Shown here: positions 56,550 through 64,000 of the stretch, one piece after another
Numbering within the stretch: the stretch's first letter is position 1
How the letters are laid out: every line of letters begins with the position of its first letter
Origin: Exobacillus caeni
GTDB lineage: Bacteria > Bacillota > Bacilli > Bacillales > Guptibacillaceae
Direction: 5' to 3'
NCBI RefSeq assembly: GCF_005747095.1
Contig: NZ_SWLG01000015.1
Location: 32,594-96,593 of the forward strand
Length of the DNA: 64,000 bases
The notes under the pieces: model-generated
The model's input: the letters and a program-made list of their open reading frames with translations, nothing else
Databases searched by the model: none
Told to the model about the DNA's origin: nothing
Made by a program: the position numbers and the translations under genes

Positions 56550-57140
56550 TTATTTTTTGCCTATTTTACTTTCAGTCCCTTTAAAAAGCCGGCTAACATT
56601 TGCTCGGTGGCGCCAGACAGACAACACCGCAACAACCGCTGCCAGATATGCATATGTAATTGGATAATCACCTACTAGAACCAAAAAAGGAGGTGTAAGA
56701 ACTACGAAAGTAATCGATCCAAGTGATACGTACCTTGTTATGATGATAAGGATAATGGCAATGATACCTGCATATAACGATGGCAAAAAAGCAACAGTGG
56801 CAAATACCCCGATAGTCGTAGCAACTCCTTTGCCTCCACGGAAATTAAAGAATACCGGCCAGTTATGGCCGATGATGGCAAAAATACCTGAAAGAAAAGG
56901 AGCCCAGGTCGTATCCGTCAAAAGCACACCCAGCCACACTGCTCCAATACCCTTCAGAACATCTAGAGCCAATACAGCAATCGCCGGACCCTTTCCTAAC
57001 ACACGAAGGGTATTTGTAGCACCGGCGTTGCCGCTTCCATGCTGTCTAATATCTATCTTTTTTACTTTTTTGGCAATCAGATAGCTAAAGCTAAGTGATC
57101 CGATCAAATAAGCGATCACACAAGATAATAAGATGCCCAT
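56550..57140 (-). CDS. plsY: Acyl-phosphate:glycerol-3-phosphate acyltransferase
   Basis: 196 aa membrane enzyme. Five membrane helices; motifs [22 protein letters not shown] (near 32-53), [22 protein letters not shown] (near 92-113) and the third motif near [16 protein letters not shown] at the C-terminus are those of PlsY. Gives lysophosphatidic acid, substrate of PlsC. Confidence 0.95.
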   Translation of the reverse strand: MGILLSCVIAYLIGSLSFSYLIAKKVKKIDIRQHGSGNAGATNTLRVLGKGPAIAVLALDVLKGIGAVWLGVLLTDTTWAPFLSGIFAIIGHNWPVFFNFRGGKGVATTIGVFATVAFLPSLYAGIIAIILIIITRYVSLGSITFVVLTPPFLVLVGDYPITYAYLAAVVAVLSVWRHRANVSRLFKGTESKIGKK

Positions 57141-57191
57141 TGTTTTCCCCCTATGAAACTTTTTCCAATTACCGTACCATCAGACAATACG

Positions 57192-58505
57192 TCACTCATT
57201 TTTCTTTCTGGCGATTATTCTGACCGGTGTGCCAAGGAAGCCGAACGTCTCGCGGATCCGGTTTTCAAGGAACCGCCTATAAGAAAAATGCAGAAGTTCA
57301 GGGTCGTTTACAAATAGAACGATTGCAGGCGGCTTAACAGCGACCTGTGTAGCATAATTAATTTTCAACCTTCTTCCTTTATCCGTAGGAGTCGGATTCA
57401 TCGCTACCGCATCGACAATTACTTCATTTAGGATATTTGTCTTGATGCGCATGCTGTGATTTTCAGCCACTGTATTAATAACCGGGAATAGCTTTTGCAA
57501 ACGCTGCTTTGTTTTTGCAGACACGAATACGATCGGTGCATAACTCAGGAACAGGAAGTGGTCCCTGATCTTTTGTTCAAACTCACGCATCGTTTTTTCA
57601 TCTTTTTCTACAGCATCCCACTTATTCACTACGATAACGACCGCTCTGCCTGCCTCATGTGCATATCCTGCGATCTTTTTGTCCTGTTCTATAATACCTT
57701 CTTCTCCATCTATCACAACAAGGACAACATCGGAACGGTCTATTGCCCTTAGCGCACGTAAAACACTATACTTTTCTGTGCTTTCATATACCTTTCCCTT
57801 CTTACGGATTCCTGCTGTATCAATAATGACATAATCCTGGCCATCCTTTGTAAACGGTGTATCGATCGCATCCCTTGTCGTTCCTGCAATATCGCTGACA
57901 ATAACTCTTTCCCTGCCAAGGATCGCATTTACAAGAGAGGATTTGCCAACATTCGGACGCCCGATTAAACTGAATTTAATCGTTGATTCATCATACTCCT
58001 GTTCATCTTCATCCGGAAAATGTTTGGCAGCTTCATCGAGCAGGTCACCTAATCCCAGTCCGTGTGCCCCTGATATCCCGATCGGTTCTCCAAAGCCGAG
58101 GGCATAAAAATCATAAATATTCACCATTTGCTCTGGATTATCCACTTTGTTCACTGCGAGCACGACCGGTTTCTTTGAACGATAGAGCATTTTAGCTACT
58201 TCTTCATCCGCTGCGGTTATTCCTTCCCTTCCATTAACCATAAAAATGATTACATCGGCTTCATCGATGGCGACTTCGGCCTGCTGGCGGATTTGCTCTA
58301 GAAACGGTTCATCGCCTATTTCGATCCCGCCTGTATCAATTATATTAAAATCATGGTCCAACCATTCGGCAGAGCTGTAAATCCGATCCCTGGTTATTCC
58401 TGGTATGTCTTCAACGATTGATACCCTCTCACCGACTATTCTGTTAAAAATGGTTGATTTGCCAACGTTTGGCCTTCCAACTATCGCGATAACTGGTTTT
58501 GGCAT
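57192..58505 (-). CDS. der: Ribosome-associated GTPase Der (EngA)
   Basis: 437 aa with two GTPase domains in tandem and a KH-like C-terminal domain. G1 motifs GRPNVGKST (10-18) and GRPNVGKSS (near 182-190), G3 DTGGIE and [11 protein letters not shown]4 NKVD and NKWD, and a [20 protein letters not shown] segment near 375. Needed for assembly of the 50S ribosomal subunit. Confidence 0.96.
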   Translation of the reverse strand: MPKPVIAIVGRPNVGKSTIFNRIVGERVSIVEDIPGITRDRIYSSAEWLDHDFNIIDTGGIEIGDEPFLEQIRQQAEVAIDEADVIIFMVNGREGITAADEEVAKMLYRSKKPVVLAVNKVDNPEQMVNIYDFYALGFGEPIGISGAHGLGLGDLLDEAAKHFPDEDEQEYDESTIKFSLIGRPNVGKSSLVNAILGRERVIVSDIAGTTRDAIDTPFTKDGQDYVIIDTAGIRKKGKVYESTEKYSVLRALRAIDRSDVVLVVIDGEEGIIEQDKKIAGYAHEAGRAVVIVVNKWDAVEKDEKTMREFEQKIRDHFLFLSYAPIVFVSAKTKQRLQKLFPVINTVAENHSMRIKTNILNEVIVDAVAMNPTPTDKGRRLKINYATQVAVKPPAIVLFVNDPELLHFSYRRFLENRIRETFGFLGTPVRIIARKKNE

Positions 58506-58692
58506 TTTAACACTTCCTTTCAGCTAGCCCTTTATTAAAGGGAAAAACTTAACAAATAAAACTCTTATTTAAAATTTTCACCATTTCGCTTGATTCTAAC
58601 CCCTTGTGTTAAAGAAGGCAAAGCCAGTTTAACAAATTTGGGCTATAATTATTATTGATTTCATTTTGGAATCAACCGTAAATGCTCTGCTT
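58506..58692. other. Intergenic stretch between der and the YIEGIA module
   Basis: AT-rich. A TTGATT near 58672 with TAATTA downstream at 18 bases could be the der promoter but is weak. Nothing else recognised. Confidence 0.35.
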
Positions 58693-58727
58693 AAAAAACA
58701 AAACCCTCCTATAAATGGAAGGGTTTT
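58693..58727 (-). terminator. Terminator of the YIEGIA module
   Basis: Stem AAAACCCTTCC / GGAGGGTTTT followed by GTTTTTTAAG on the minus strand. Confidence 0.8.
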
Positions 58728-58804
58728 ATCTTTCTTCTTATAGCTTTTTTATCTTACCAGAAAACCCTTTTTTGGACAACACATACTGTTGGTTGCAGTT
58801 CTGG

Positions 58805-58990
58805 TCAATGCTTAACGATTATATAAACATCATTGCTAAGCTTATGGGCAATTCCATCAAGAATCGCCTCAAGTTCAGCTGCAACTGCATCACCTTCCTC
58901 TGTTGTATTGCAAACAAAAACGTTTTGCCCGCTTTGTACCCTTGATGCATCTGTGGTTATTGTAGCTAATATTAATTTTTCAAGCTTCAC
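58805..58990 (-). CDS. Capping complex subunit for YIEGIA (small protein)
   Basis: 61 aa. MKLEKLILATITTDASRVQSGQNVFVCNTTEEGDAVAAELEAILDG matches the small partner family described for YIEGIA proteins. GTG start overlaps the YIEGIA stop codon by one base. The role in a membrane or spore envelope complex is inferred from the family name. Probably equivalent to the small gene next to yphB in B. subtilis. Confidence 0.78.
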   Translation of the reverse strand: MKLEKLILATITTDASRVQSGQNVFVCNTTEEGDAVAAELEAILDGIAHKLSNDVYIIVKH

Positions 58991-59883
58991 TATGCTCCAC
59001 GACCTTTCTGGTTTGATTCGGATTCAGTCGGCATACGCAAAGCGTTCTCTAGTATAGGAACTTTTGATATCACTGTCACTGCACGTTCCGGGTCTTTTTC
59101 CTGCGGCAAAATAAAGACGCCTATCCTTCCATCATCAAGATCTCTTTTTATTAACGGTACAAGAGCAGGATTGCCAGAATCACGGTACACTCCAAGCGCG
59201 ATTGAAACATCATGGAGTATTGCCTGTCTCTGGCCCAGGTTTGCAATCGTAGATCTTGCATTGGCGTTTTTCGGTTTCACGATAAAACCGAGCCCGTGCT
59301 CCATAATTTCCTTTTGGCGTTCTGGAATTCCGATATTCATAATGTAAATATCGTCCACATAAAGTCCGGCTCCATCGAAGTGTATTTTTGATTGCTTGAT
59401 TTCTGATATATCCCCGAGCTGGTTCCCGCTCATATATTTTCTTGCTATTAAAAAGGCAATCAACGCAACAAGTACCGACCACCAAAAGTTCAAGGCAAGG
59501 AACGTTAACGTTGTGACAAAGGATATAAATATCACCAGATAATTTCTGCCTTCAAATGTCATCGCTATTCCTTCTATATAAGAACTTCCCCTCGGTACAA
59601 GCTCTAACTTGTCCATTTCCTGCAAAGTAGTACGCTCCATGTTTCTCACATCTCTAAACTGGGACGCTGCAAGTGTTAGAAAAGTAATCGCAGTGAATTC
59701 CTGCTCCATAATGGATGGAACAGCAACTGTGCCAAGGGCGGACGCAATAAATCCGAGTGCTATATGAATAACCATTCCATGAGGATAGCTCGGATACTGC
59801 CGGTAATCTGTCCGGAACATATATAGCCTTGAAAGCGTACCTACAATTACTCCAAAAACAATTGGGTAAATATATTCGTTCAT
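58990..59883 (-). CDS. YIEGIA-family membrane protein
   Basis: 297 aa. Contains the name-giving motif YIEGIAMTFEG near residue 103. Four hydrophobic helices (4-20, 38-60, 115-135, 137-155), then a soluble C-terminal half (FDGAGLYVDDIYIMNIGI, NARSTIANLGQRQAILHDVSIALGV, LDDGRIGVFILPQEKDPERAV). Likely the counterpart of YphB/SeaA of B. subtilis, connected with spore envelope assembly; the identity with that gene is from position. ATG overlaps the yphA stop (ATGA). Confidence 0.82.
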   Translation of the reverse strand: MNEYIYPIVFGVIVGTLSRLYMFRTDYRQYPSYPHGMVIHIALGFIASALGTVAVPSIMEQEFTAITFLTLAASQFRDVRNMERTTLQEMDKLELVPRGSSYIEGIAMTFEGRNYLVIFISFVTTLTFLALNFWWSVLVALIAFLIARKYMSGNQLGDISEIKQSKIHFDGAGLYVDDIYIMNIGIPERQKEIMEHGLGFIVKPKNANARSTIANLGQRQAILHDVSIALGVYRDSGNPALVPLIKRDLDDGRIGVFILPQEKDPERAVTVISKVPILENALRMPTESESNQKGRGA

Positions 59884-60491
59884 GAATATCCGCGCCTTTC
59901 CTGGGTCTTGTGGAGAAAAGTTTCCAGCGATTTTGTAATTCTTACAAAAGCACCCCATATCCCTGAGATTCCAAGCGTAACTGCCAGCACATCAAAGAAA
60001 TGAAAGCTTCCAACTATGCCTGGAATTCCCAAATTATGATAAAGAAGTGCAAGCAGAATTTCGCCCTGCACAGCCCCCATTGCTAACACGGAAAAACGGG
60101 TTGAAAAAGTTTTTACAGTAAAATGAGCTACTATGACGAGAATGAATGCGATCGAGTATTTTGTATATAAAAACTCCCAAACAGGATCATAAATCGAAAA
60201 GAGCAACAAGGATACATAGACAAGAGCGATTATTAAAGCAATAACCACATGATGGACCATCATCCTCTTTGATATCGCCCGAAATGAAGCAGAACATAGT
60301 AAGCACAGTAATAAAAACGCCAGATTTATCGCCATCCATCCAATTTGAAGCACTTCACCGGAAAGCGCTATTAAAGCAAGAGTAACGAATGCATAATATG
60401 TCCGATAAAAGCTTTTTTTAAAATTAAAAGTAACTAAACCCCAGAACATCCATGCGATCCAAAAAAATAACAGGCCATCCAAGACAGCCAC
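59880..60491 (-). CDS. yphA: YphA-like integral membrane protein
   Basis: 203 aa with about six hydrophobic helices (3-20, 30-50, 52-66, 78-98, 108-125, 140-160) and a basic C-terminus. Function unknown. First gene of a three-gene module with the YIEGIA protein and its small partner, linked by overlapping stop/start codons. The B. subtilis gene is in the same place. Confidence 0.8.
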   Translation of the reverse strand: MAVLDGLLFFWIAWMFWGLVTFNFKKSFYRTYYAFVTLALIALSGEVLQIGWMAINLAFLLLCLLCSASFRAISKRMMVHHVVIALIIALVYVSLLLFSIYDPVWEFLYTKYSIAFILVIVAHFTVKTFSTRFSVLAMGAVQGEILLALLYHNLGIPGIVGSFHFFDVLAVTLGISGIWGAFVRITKSLETFLHKTQERRGYS

Positions 60492-60607
60492 CTCCTATAA
60501 TTTCCATTATGGGAAAAAAAGATGGAGTTTAGACGCTGTTTTATTTATTAGGAGAAGAATGAAAAGAATCCAGCTAACACATAATGAGTAAGAAAGGAGT
60601 GGATAAC

Positions 60608-60748
60608 ATGGGAAAAGACCGTCAGGAAACAAAGTTGAGAAAAGAAGGCAGGGTCCAATCCGATCGTGACCAGAGCCTGGAATATAAAGGAGCAGCAACG
60701 CTAGAGGGTCCCGAGAGTGCAAAAGTGCGCAACGGGTTAAAAAAGTAG
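60608..60748 (+). CDS. ypzI: YpzI-family small protein
   Basis: 46 aa, highly charged: MGKDRQETKLRKEGRVQSDR then DQSLEYKGAATLEGPESAKV. The composition, length and opening (GKDRQE-K) match the YpzI family of Bacillaceae. ATG with AAGGAG upstream at 60596-60601; stop at 60746. It is transcribed opposite to its neighbours in the gap between yphA and ypfD. Function unknown. Confidence 0.75.
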   Translation: MGKDRQETKLRKEGRVQSDRDQSLEYKGAATLEGPESAKVRNGLKK

Positions 60749-60772
60749 CAGGAGAAAGCTTCACAAATATAA

Positions 60773-60812
60773 GAAGGGGGATGACTCACGATGTCATCCC
60801 CTTCAAACTTGT
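60773..60812. terminator. Bidirectional terminator between ypfD and ypzI
   Basis: Stem AAGGGGATGAC / GTCATCCCCCTT with a short loop. Minus strand follows with TTCTTATATTT, plus strand with CAAACTTGTTATTTT. Confidence 0.6.
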
Positions 60813-61960
60813 TATTTTAATTTTTTAAGCTGGTCGCCAATCATGTCACCGAGAGAGAAAGAAGTATTCCCATCATTGTCATTTTGATATTCTTTCACTT
60901 CGTTCGAAAGGTTCTCATCATTTTGAAGTGCTTTCATGCTAAGGGAGATGCGTTTTTCGTTCAGATTAACATCCAATACCTTAACCTGCACAGTTTCTCC
61001 TTCTGAAAGAACTTCTTGAGGAGTCCCGATATGTTTATTAGAGATTTCAGAAATATGAACGAGCCCTTCAACTCCAGGGGCAACTTCAACGAAAGCTCCA
61101 AAGCTTACAAGACGCTTAACTGTTCCTTCGATCTCGTCGCCGGCTTTGATCTTGCCTTCGATGTTCTCCCATGGTCCAGGAAGTGTTTCTTTAATGGAAA
61201 GAGAAATTCTTTCATTGTCACGGTCTACAGATAAAATTTTAACTTTCACCCTGTCACCTTCAGAAACCACTTCTGATGGAGTCTCTACACGATGGTGTGC
61301 CATTTGTGAAATATGTACGAGTCCATCGACACCGCCGATATCCACAAACGCACCAAAGTCAGTTAAACGCTGAACAGTGCCTTCTACAACCTGGCCTGCT
61401 TCCAATGAACCAAGTGTTTCTTGCTTTTTGTTTTCCACTTCCTGGTCCAATACAGCACGGTGTGAAAGAATCACTTTTGATTTTTCAGGATCGAATTCTA
61501 CGATCTTCACTCTTAAGAGCTTACCTTTGTAATCAGAAAAGTCTTCTACATAATGTCTTTCTACAAGTGAAGCCGGGATGAAGCCTCTGACTCCAAGATC
61601 GACTACAAGGCCGCCTTTAACAACATCCGCCACAGTAACTTCAAAGATTTCTCCATTTTCATATTTTTCCTTTAAGTCTTCCCACGCTTTGTCTGCTACG
61701 ACTGCCTTTTTAGAAAGAACAAGTTCATCTTCGGAAACTTTGATTACTTTGACTTCTATTTCATCGCCTTCTGAAACTGCATCAGTCATAACATCGACAT
61801 GAAGGCTGGAAAGTTCACTAATCGGAAGAATGCCGTCCACTTTGTAACCCACGTCTAACAGTGCGTGTTTTTCTTCCACCTTCGTCACTTTGCCAGTCAC
61901 TACATCTCCTTGCTCTACCGACTTAAATTCGGTCATTTCCTGGTTCATCTCTTCAGCCAT
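60812..61960 (-). CDS. ypfD: S1-domain RNA-binding protein (ribosomal protein S1 homologue, YpfD)
   Basis: 382 aa with four S1 domains: residues about 15-85, 103-170, 190-258 and 274-343 (DVVTGKVTKVEEKHALLDVGYKVDG; GQVVEGTVQRLTDFGAFVDIGGVDGLVHIS; GDEIEGTVKRLVSFGAFVEV). The third and fourth are the most canonical. Gram-positive S1 homologue of the rpsA group; in B. subtilis not essential. Start MAEEMNQE with TAAGGAGGA upstream. Confidence 0.93.
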   Translation of the reverse strand: MAEEMNQEMTEFKSVEQGDVVTGKVTKVEEKHALLDVGYKVDGILPISELSSLHVDVMTDAVSEGDEIEVKVIKVSEDELVLSKKAVVADKAWEDLKEKYENGEIFEVTVADVVKGGLVVDLGVRGFIPASLVERHYVEDFSDYKGKLLRVKIVEFDPEKSKVILSHRAVLDQEVENKKQETLGSLEAGQVVEGTVQRLTDFGAFVDIGGVDGLVHISQMAHHRVETPSEVVSEGDRVKVKILSVDRDNERISLSIKETLPGPWENIEGKIKAGDEIEGTVKRLVSFGAFVEVAPGVEGLVHISEISNKHIGTPQEVLSEGETVQVKVLDVNLNEKRISLSMKALQNDENLSNEVKEYQNDNDGNTSFSLGDMIGDQLKKLK

Positions 61961-62147
61961 TGACAAATTCCTCCTTAAAATCCAAAAAGAAATAAAACTT
62001 TTCAAATTAATTTATAAAAACCTTTCACCCTATGCGAAAGAATTTTATCCCTGTAGAAAAGGTTCTTTCTTTAACTTTCACTAAAATAGAATGATTTGTC
62101 AAGTATCCCGACTTATTTGTTTAAATTTTTTAAAAAACCATTCATCC
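61961..62147 (-). promoter_or_regulatory. Leader of ypfD with a stem-loop
   Basis: A TTGACA lies at 62098-62103 on the minus strand without a clear -10 at 16-18 bases. Downstream AACCTTT (62062-62070) can pair with AAAGGTT (62018-62024), followed by TTTATAAATT. The stem may regulate ypfD, as S1 genes often have autoregulatory leaders, but the evidence is slight. Confidence 0.3.
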
Positions 62148-62753
62148 TTATTTTAAATCTTTTTGGGCTTCCTTATCAAGTAACTCTTGAATTTCGTTCA
62201 TGATTACTTCTGTTGCTTTTTTTGCCGCGCCCTTCTCTTCTTTTAATAACGAAAGGTCCATCGGATTTCCAAAAGTAATCTTAACTGTTTGGAACGGTTT
62301 ATATGAACCGGTTATCGCACAGGGCACAACCAGGACGCCAGGACGGACCGCAAAGAAACCTGCACCGGATAATCCCTTTCCAAGCTTACCGGTTTTACTT
62401 CTGGTACCTTCTGGAAAAAGGCCTAAAACGCCTTCGTTTGATAGAATTTCCATACCGCTTCTAAGCGCCTGTTTATCTCCCATCCCGCGCTTAACAGGAA
62501 ATGCGCCAACATTGCGGACAGCAGCGCCAAGCACCGGGATGTCAAACAGTTCCGCTTTGGCCATAAAGTGTACCTGACGCGGGCAGGCTACACCCACCAG
62601 CGGCGGGTCAAGATTATTGATGTGATTACTGCATAAAAGAACCCCTTTACTAACCGGGACGTTTTCGAGACCTTCTACTTCAATACGATTAAACAGTTTA
62701 AAGTAACCCTTAAACAATCCTTTTCCAATATCATAAAGTGTCATCTTATTCAT
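62148..62753 (-). CDS. plsC: 1-acyl-sn-glycerol-3-phosphate acyltransferase
   Basis: 201 aa. Catalytic HX4D in CSNHINNLDPPLVG (near 38-51), FPVKRGMGDKQALRSG near 91, and FPEGTRSKTGKLG near 115. Converts lysophosphatidic to phosphatidic acid. Start ATG overlaps the cmk stop by ATGA, so it is translationally coupled to cmk. Confidence 0.94.
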   Translation of the reverse strand: MNKMTLYDIGKGLFKGYFKLFNRIEVEGLENVPVSKGVLLCSNHINNLDPPLVGVACPRQVHFMAKAELFDIPVLGAAVRNVGAFPVKRGMGDKQALRSGMEILSNEGVLGLFPEGTRSKTGKLGKGLSGAGFFAVRPGVLVVPCAITGSYKPFQTVKITFGNPMDLSLLKEEKGAAKKATEVIMNEIQELLDKEAQKDLK

Positions 62754-63421
62754 GCCCTCTCTTTCACTAGTGACATGATTTGTTGAACAACATCGCCAAT
62801 CGTAAGGGATGTTGTGTTGATCTCGATAGCGTCTTCTGCTTTAATCAACGGTGACACCTCTCGTTCTGTATCGCGCTTATCCCTTAAAGCTATTTCACTT
62901 TTGATTGTTTCAAGATCCGCCTCCACGCTATTTTCGATCAATTCTTTATACCTTCGTTCCGCCCGTTTATCAACAGACGCTGATAGAAACACTTTGAGGC
63001 TTGCATCTGGAAGCACATGGGTGCCAATATCCCGGCCATCCATCACTACTCCGCCTTCTTTTGCAAGCTGTTTTTGCCTTTTCACCATTTCCTGGCGAAC
63101 TTCTTTTTGCCTTGCTACAAACGAAACGTTATTCGTTACTTCTGAAGAACGGATTTCACTCGTTACGTCTTCCCCATCTAAAAATACTTTTTGATTTCCC
63201 TCTATCACTCTTAAATCGATTTTTGTTTGCGCTAATAGAGTAGACAGCTCCAGACCGTTTTCCAGGTCGGTTTCTTTTCGAAGACCTTTTAGTGTAAGCG
63301 CACGATACATGGCGCCGGTATCTATGTAAATATAAGAAAGCTTTTCGGCTACAAGTTTCGCAACAGTACTTTTTCCGGCTCCTGCCGGTCCATCAATCGC
63401 AATATTAATATTCTTACTCAT
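62750..63421 (-). CDS. cmk: Cytidylate kinase
   Basis: 223 aa. Phosphorylates CMP and dCMP. P-loop IDGPAGAGKSTVAKLVAEKL (8-27), IDTGAMYRALTLKGL near 33-47, VVMDGRDIGTHVLPDASLKVFL near 124-145 and RDKRDTEREVSPLIKAEDAIEINT near 180-203. Start with GGGGGT upstream. Confidence 0.95.
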   Translation of the reverse strand: MSKNINIAIDGPAGAGKSTVAKLVAEKLSYIYIDTGAMYRALTLKGLRKETDLENGLELSTLLAQTKIDLRVIEGNQKVFLDGEDVTSEIRSSEVTNNVSFVARQKEVRQEMVKRQKQLAKEGGVVMDGRDIGTHVLPDASLKVFLSASVDKRAERRYKELIENSVEADLETIKSEIALRDKRDTEREVSPLIKAEDAIEINTTSLTIGDVVQQIMSLVKERA

Positions 63422-63534
63422 ATTAACCCCCAGCTTGCAATAAACTTAACCTGCCATCCATTAGAAAAAGCAGGCACCTCCTGCTTTTGACAAGTCATAT
63501 AAACCTCTAATAACTTCTGTAATCATACCATAAC

Positions 63535-63717
63535 TTAAGGCGTTGGGTCTATTGTTTCTAGAGGCTCTGACTGCTTTAGATTGTAGACCCCTTCATAATA
63601 TATCGTTTTATTCAATTTGGCTTCCCATGCGTCATAAGAGAGCAAAAACTGGGCAATAACCAGAAAAGCAAAATGGATCCATAATAGTTTTATGATAAGA
63701 GATTCTACTTTTTTCAT
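63535..63717 (-). CDS. ypfB: Small membrane protein YpfB-like (DUF5359)
   Basis: 60 aa with one N-terminal membrane helix (IIKLLWIHFAFLVIAQFLLSY, about 7-27) and a short hydrophilic C-terminus. Position between cmk and the ypfA side matches ypfB of B. subtilis. ATG at 63717 with GAGGAGGA 6 bases upstream; the ATG two codons earlier directly abuts this site. Confidence 0.72.
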   Translation of the reverse strand: MKKVESLIIKLLWIHFAFLVIAQFLLSYDAWEAKLNKTIYYEGVYNLKQSEPLETIDPTP

Positions 63718-63908
63718 ATCCATTCCTCCTCTTCTCAATTGTTGGTAAAAGGGAGTACGTTTATACACCACATACATCTATATGGAATCTAAAGAAACTC
63801 GTTGATCGGCAGGGCTTAAATGGATATAGGTCCACTTATCTACATGCTTAAACTTTTTATCGGAGCATGGCATTCTCCTCTGATATAAAAGTTATTCTTT
63901 TTTGTATA
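63718..63908. other. Short spacer between ypfB and the group II intron
   Basis: About 190 bases of AT-rich sequence. In B. subtilis ypfA follows here; no part of it is visible, so it lies beyond the intron or is absent. Confidence 0.4.
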
Positions 63909-64000
63909 GTAGAGTAGGACGAGGGCTTTCGCCCTCGGACCCCTCATCAAACCGGACGTGCGGCTTTCCCGCATCCGGCTTTCTTTTCGTTAGTTCCCCA
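63909..64000 (-). mobile_element. 3' end of a group II intron (domains V and VI), continuing off the right edge
   Basis: Minus strand: domain V at about 63949-63982 (AGCCGGATGCGG, GAAA loop, CCGCACGTCCGGTT, including the AGC catalytic triad and bulge) and domain VI at about 63911-63945 (GAGGGGTCCGAGGGC, GAAA loop, GCCCTCGTCCTACTCTAC with the unpaired A near the end). The intron 3' boundary is near 63909. The rest, with any reverse transcriptase, lies outside the window. Confidence 0.82.

Overview
The window looks like a piece of chromosome from an endospore-forming Bacillaceae species (low-GC Firmicute; genus not resolved). The evidence is the sporulation genes spoIVA and a spoVIF homologue, bacillithiol genes bshA/bshB1, the TRAP protein mtrB with a TRAP-type trp leader, menaquinone genes hepS/menG/hepT and the menaquinol:cytochrome c reductase genes qcrABC. 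Nearly all genes lie on the minus strand, so the reading below runs from low to high coordinates and usually from operon end to operon start. Gene order follows the Bacillus subtilis asnS to cmk block closely.

Region by region. 1-6.8 kb: asnS (3' part cut by the window edge), aspB, ypmB, ypmA, a secreted metallo-beta-lactamase-like protein without recognisable metal ligands, and dinG. 7.0-9.5 kb: panB-panC-panD with a structured leader. 9.5-15 kb: birA, cca, bshA, bshB1, mgsA, dapB and ypjD in tightly overlapping succession. 15-19 kb: plus-strand ypjC, a YugP-type peptidase, ypjB, a degenerate group II intron piece, and ypjA. 19-25.5 kb: qcrABC, ypiF, an extra acetyltransferase, ypiB, ypiA and a degenerate amidohydrolase-like protein. 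26-38.4 kb: the aromatic amino acid supra-operon (aroA, tyrA, hisC, trpABFCDE, aroH, aroB, aroC), with a TRAP attenuator before trpE. 38.6-45 kb: the most unusual segment, a cobalamin-riboswitch-controlled locus. 45-46.5 kb: a divergent amidase. 46.5-51.1 kb: ndk, hepT, menG, hepS, mtrB, folE, hbs. 51.1-52 kb: a gene-free stretch with interspersed repeats. 52-64 kb: spoIVA, yphF, yphE, spoVIF-like, gpsA, plsY, der, a YIEGIA module, ypzI, ypfD, plsC, cmk, ypfB, and the 3' end of a group II intron entering from the right edge.

The locus at 38.6-45 kb sits where B. subtilis carries cheR, between the chorismate synthase gene and ndk. A strong promoter and a cobalamin aptamer with terminator precede a wall-anchored protein that has two DUF4430 domains and a prenyltransferase-like alpha/alpha barrel. 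These are the two fold types that make up animal transcobalamin and intrinsic factor. A DUF4430 lipoprotein follows, then a full ECF transporter (EcfT, fused double ATPase, S-component). I infer a B12 or corrinoid capture-and-uptake system that uses transcobalamin-like proteins in place of a BtuF-type binding protein. Domain assignments come from reading the sequence; the function is inference.

Functional links inside the window: TRAP (mtrB) should control the trp leader 14 kb away; aroA, aroB, aroC, aroH, tyrA, hisC and trp form one aromatic pathway; panBCD and birA serve cofactor metabolism; hepS/hepT, menG and qcrABC make and use menaquinone; plsY, plsC and gpsA make phosphatidic acid.
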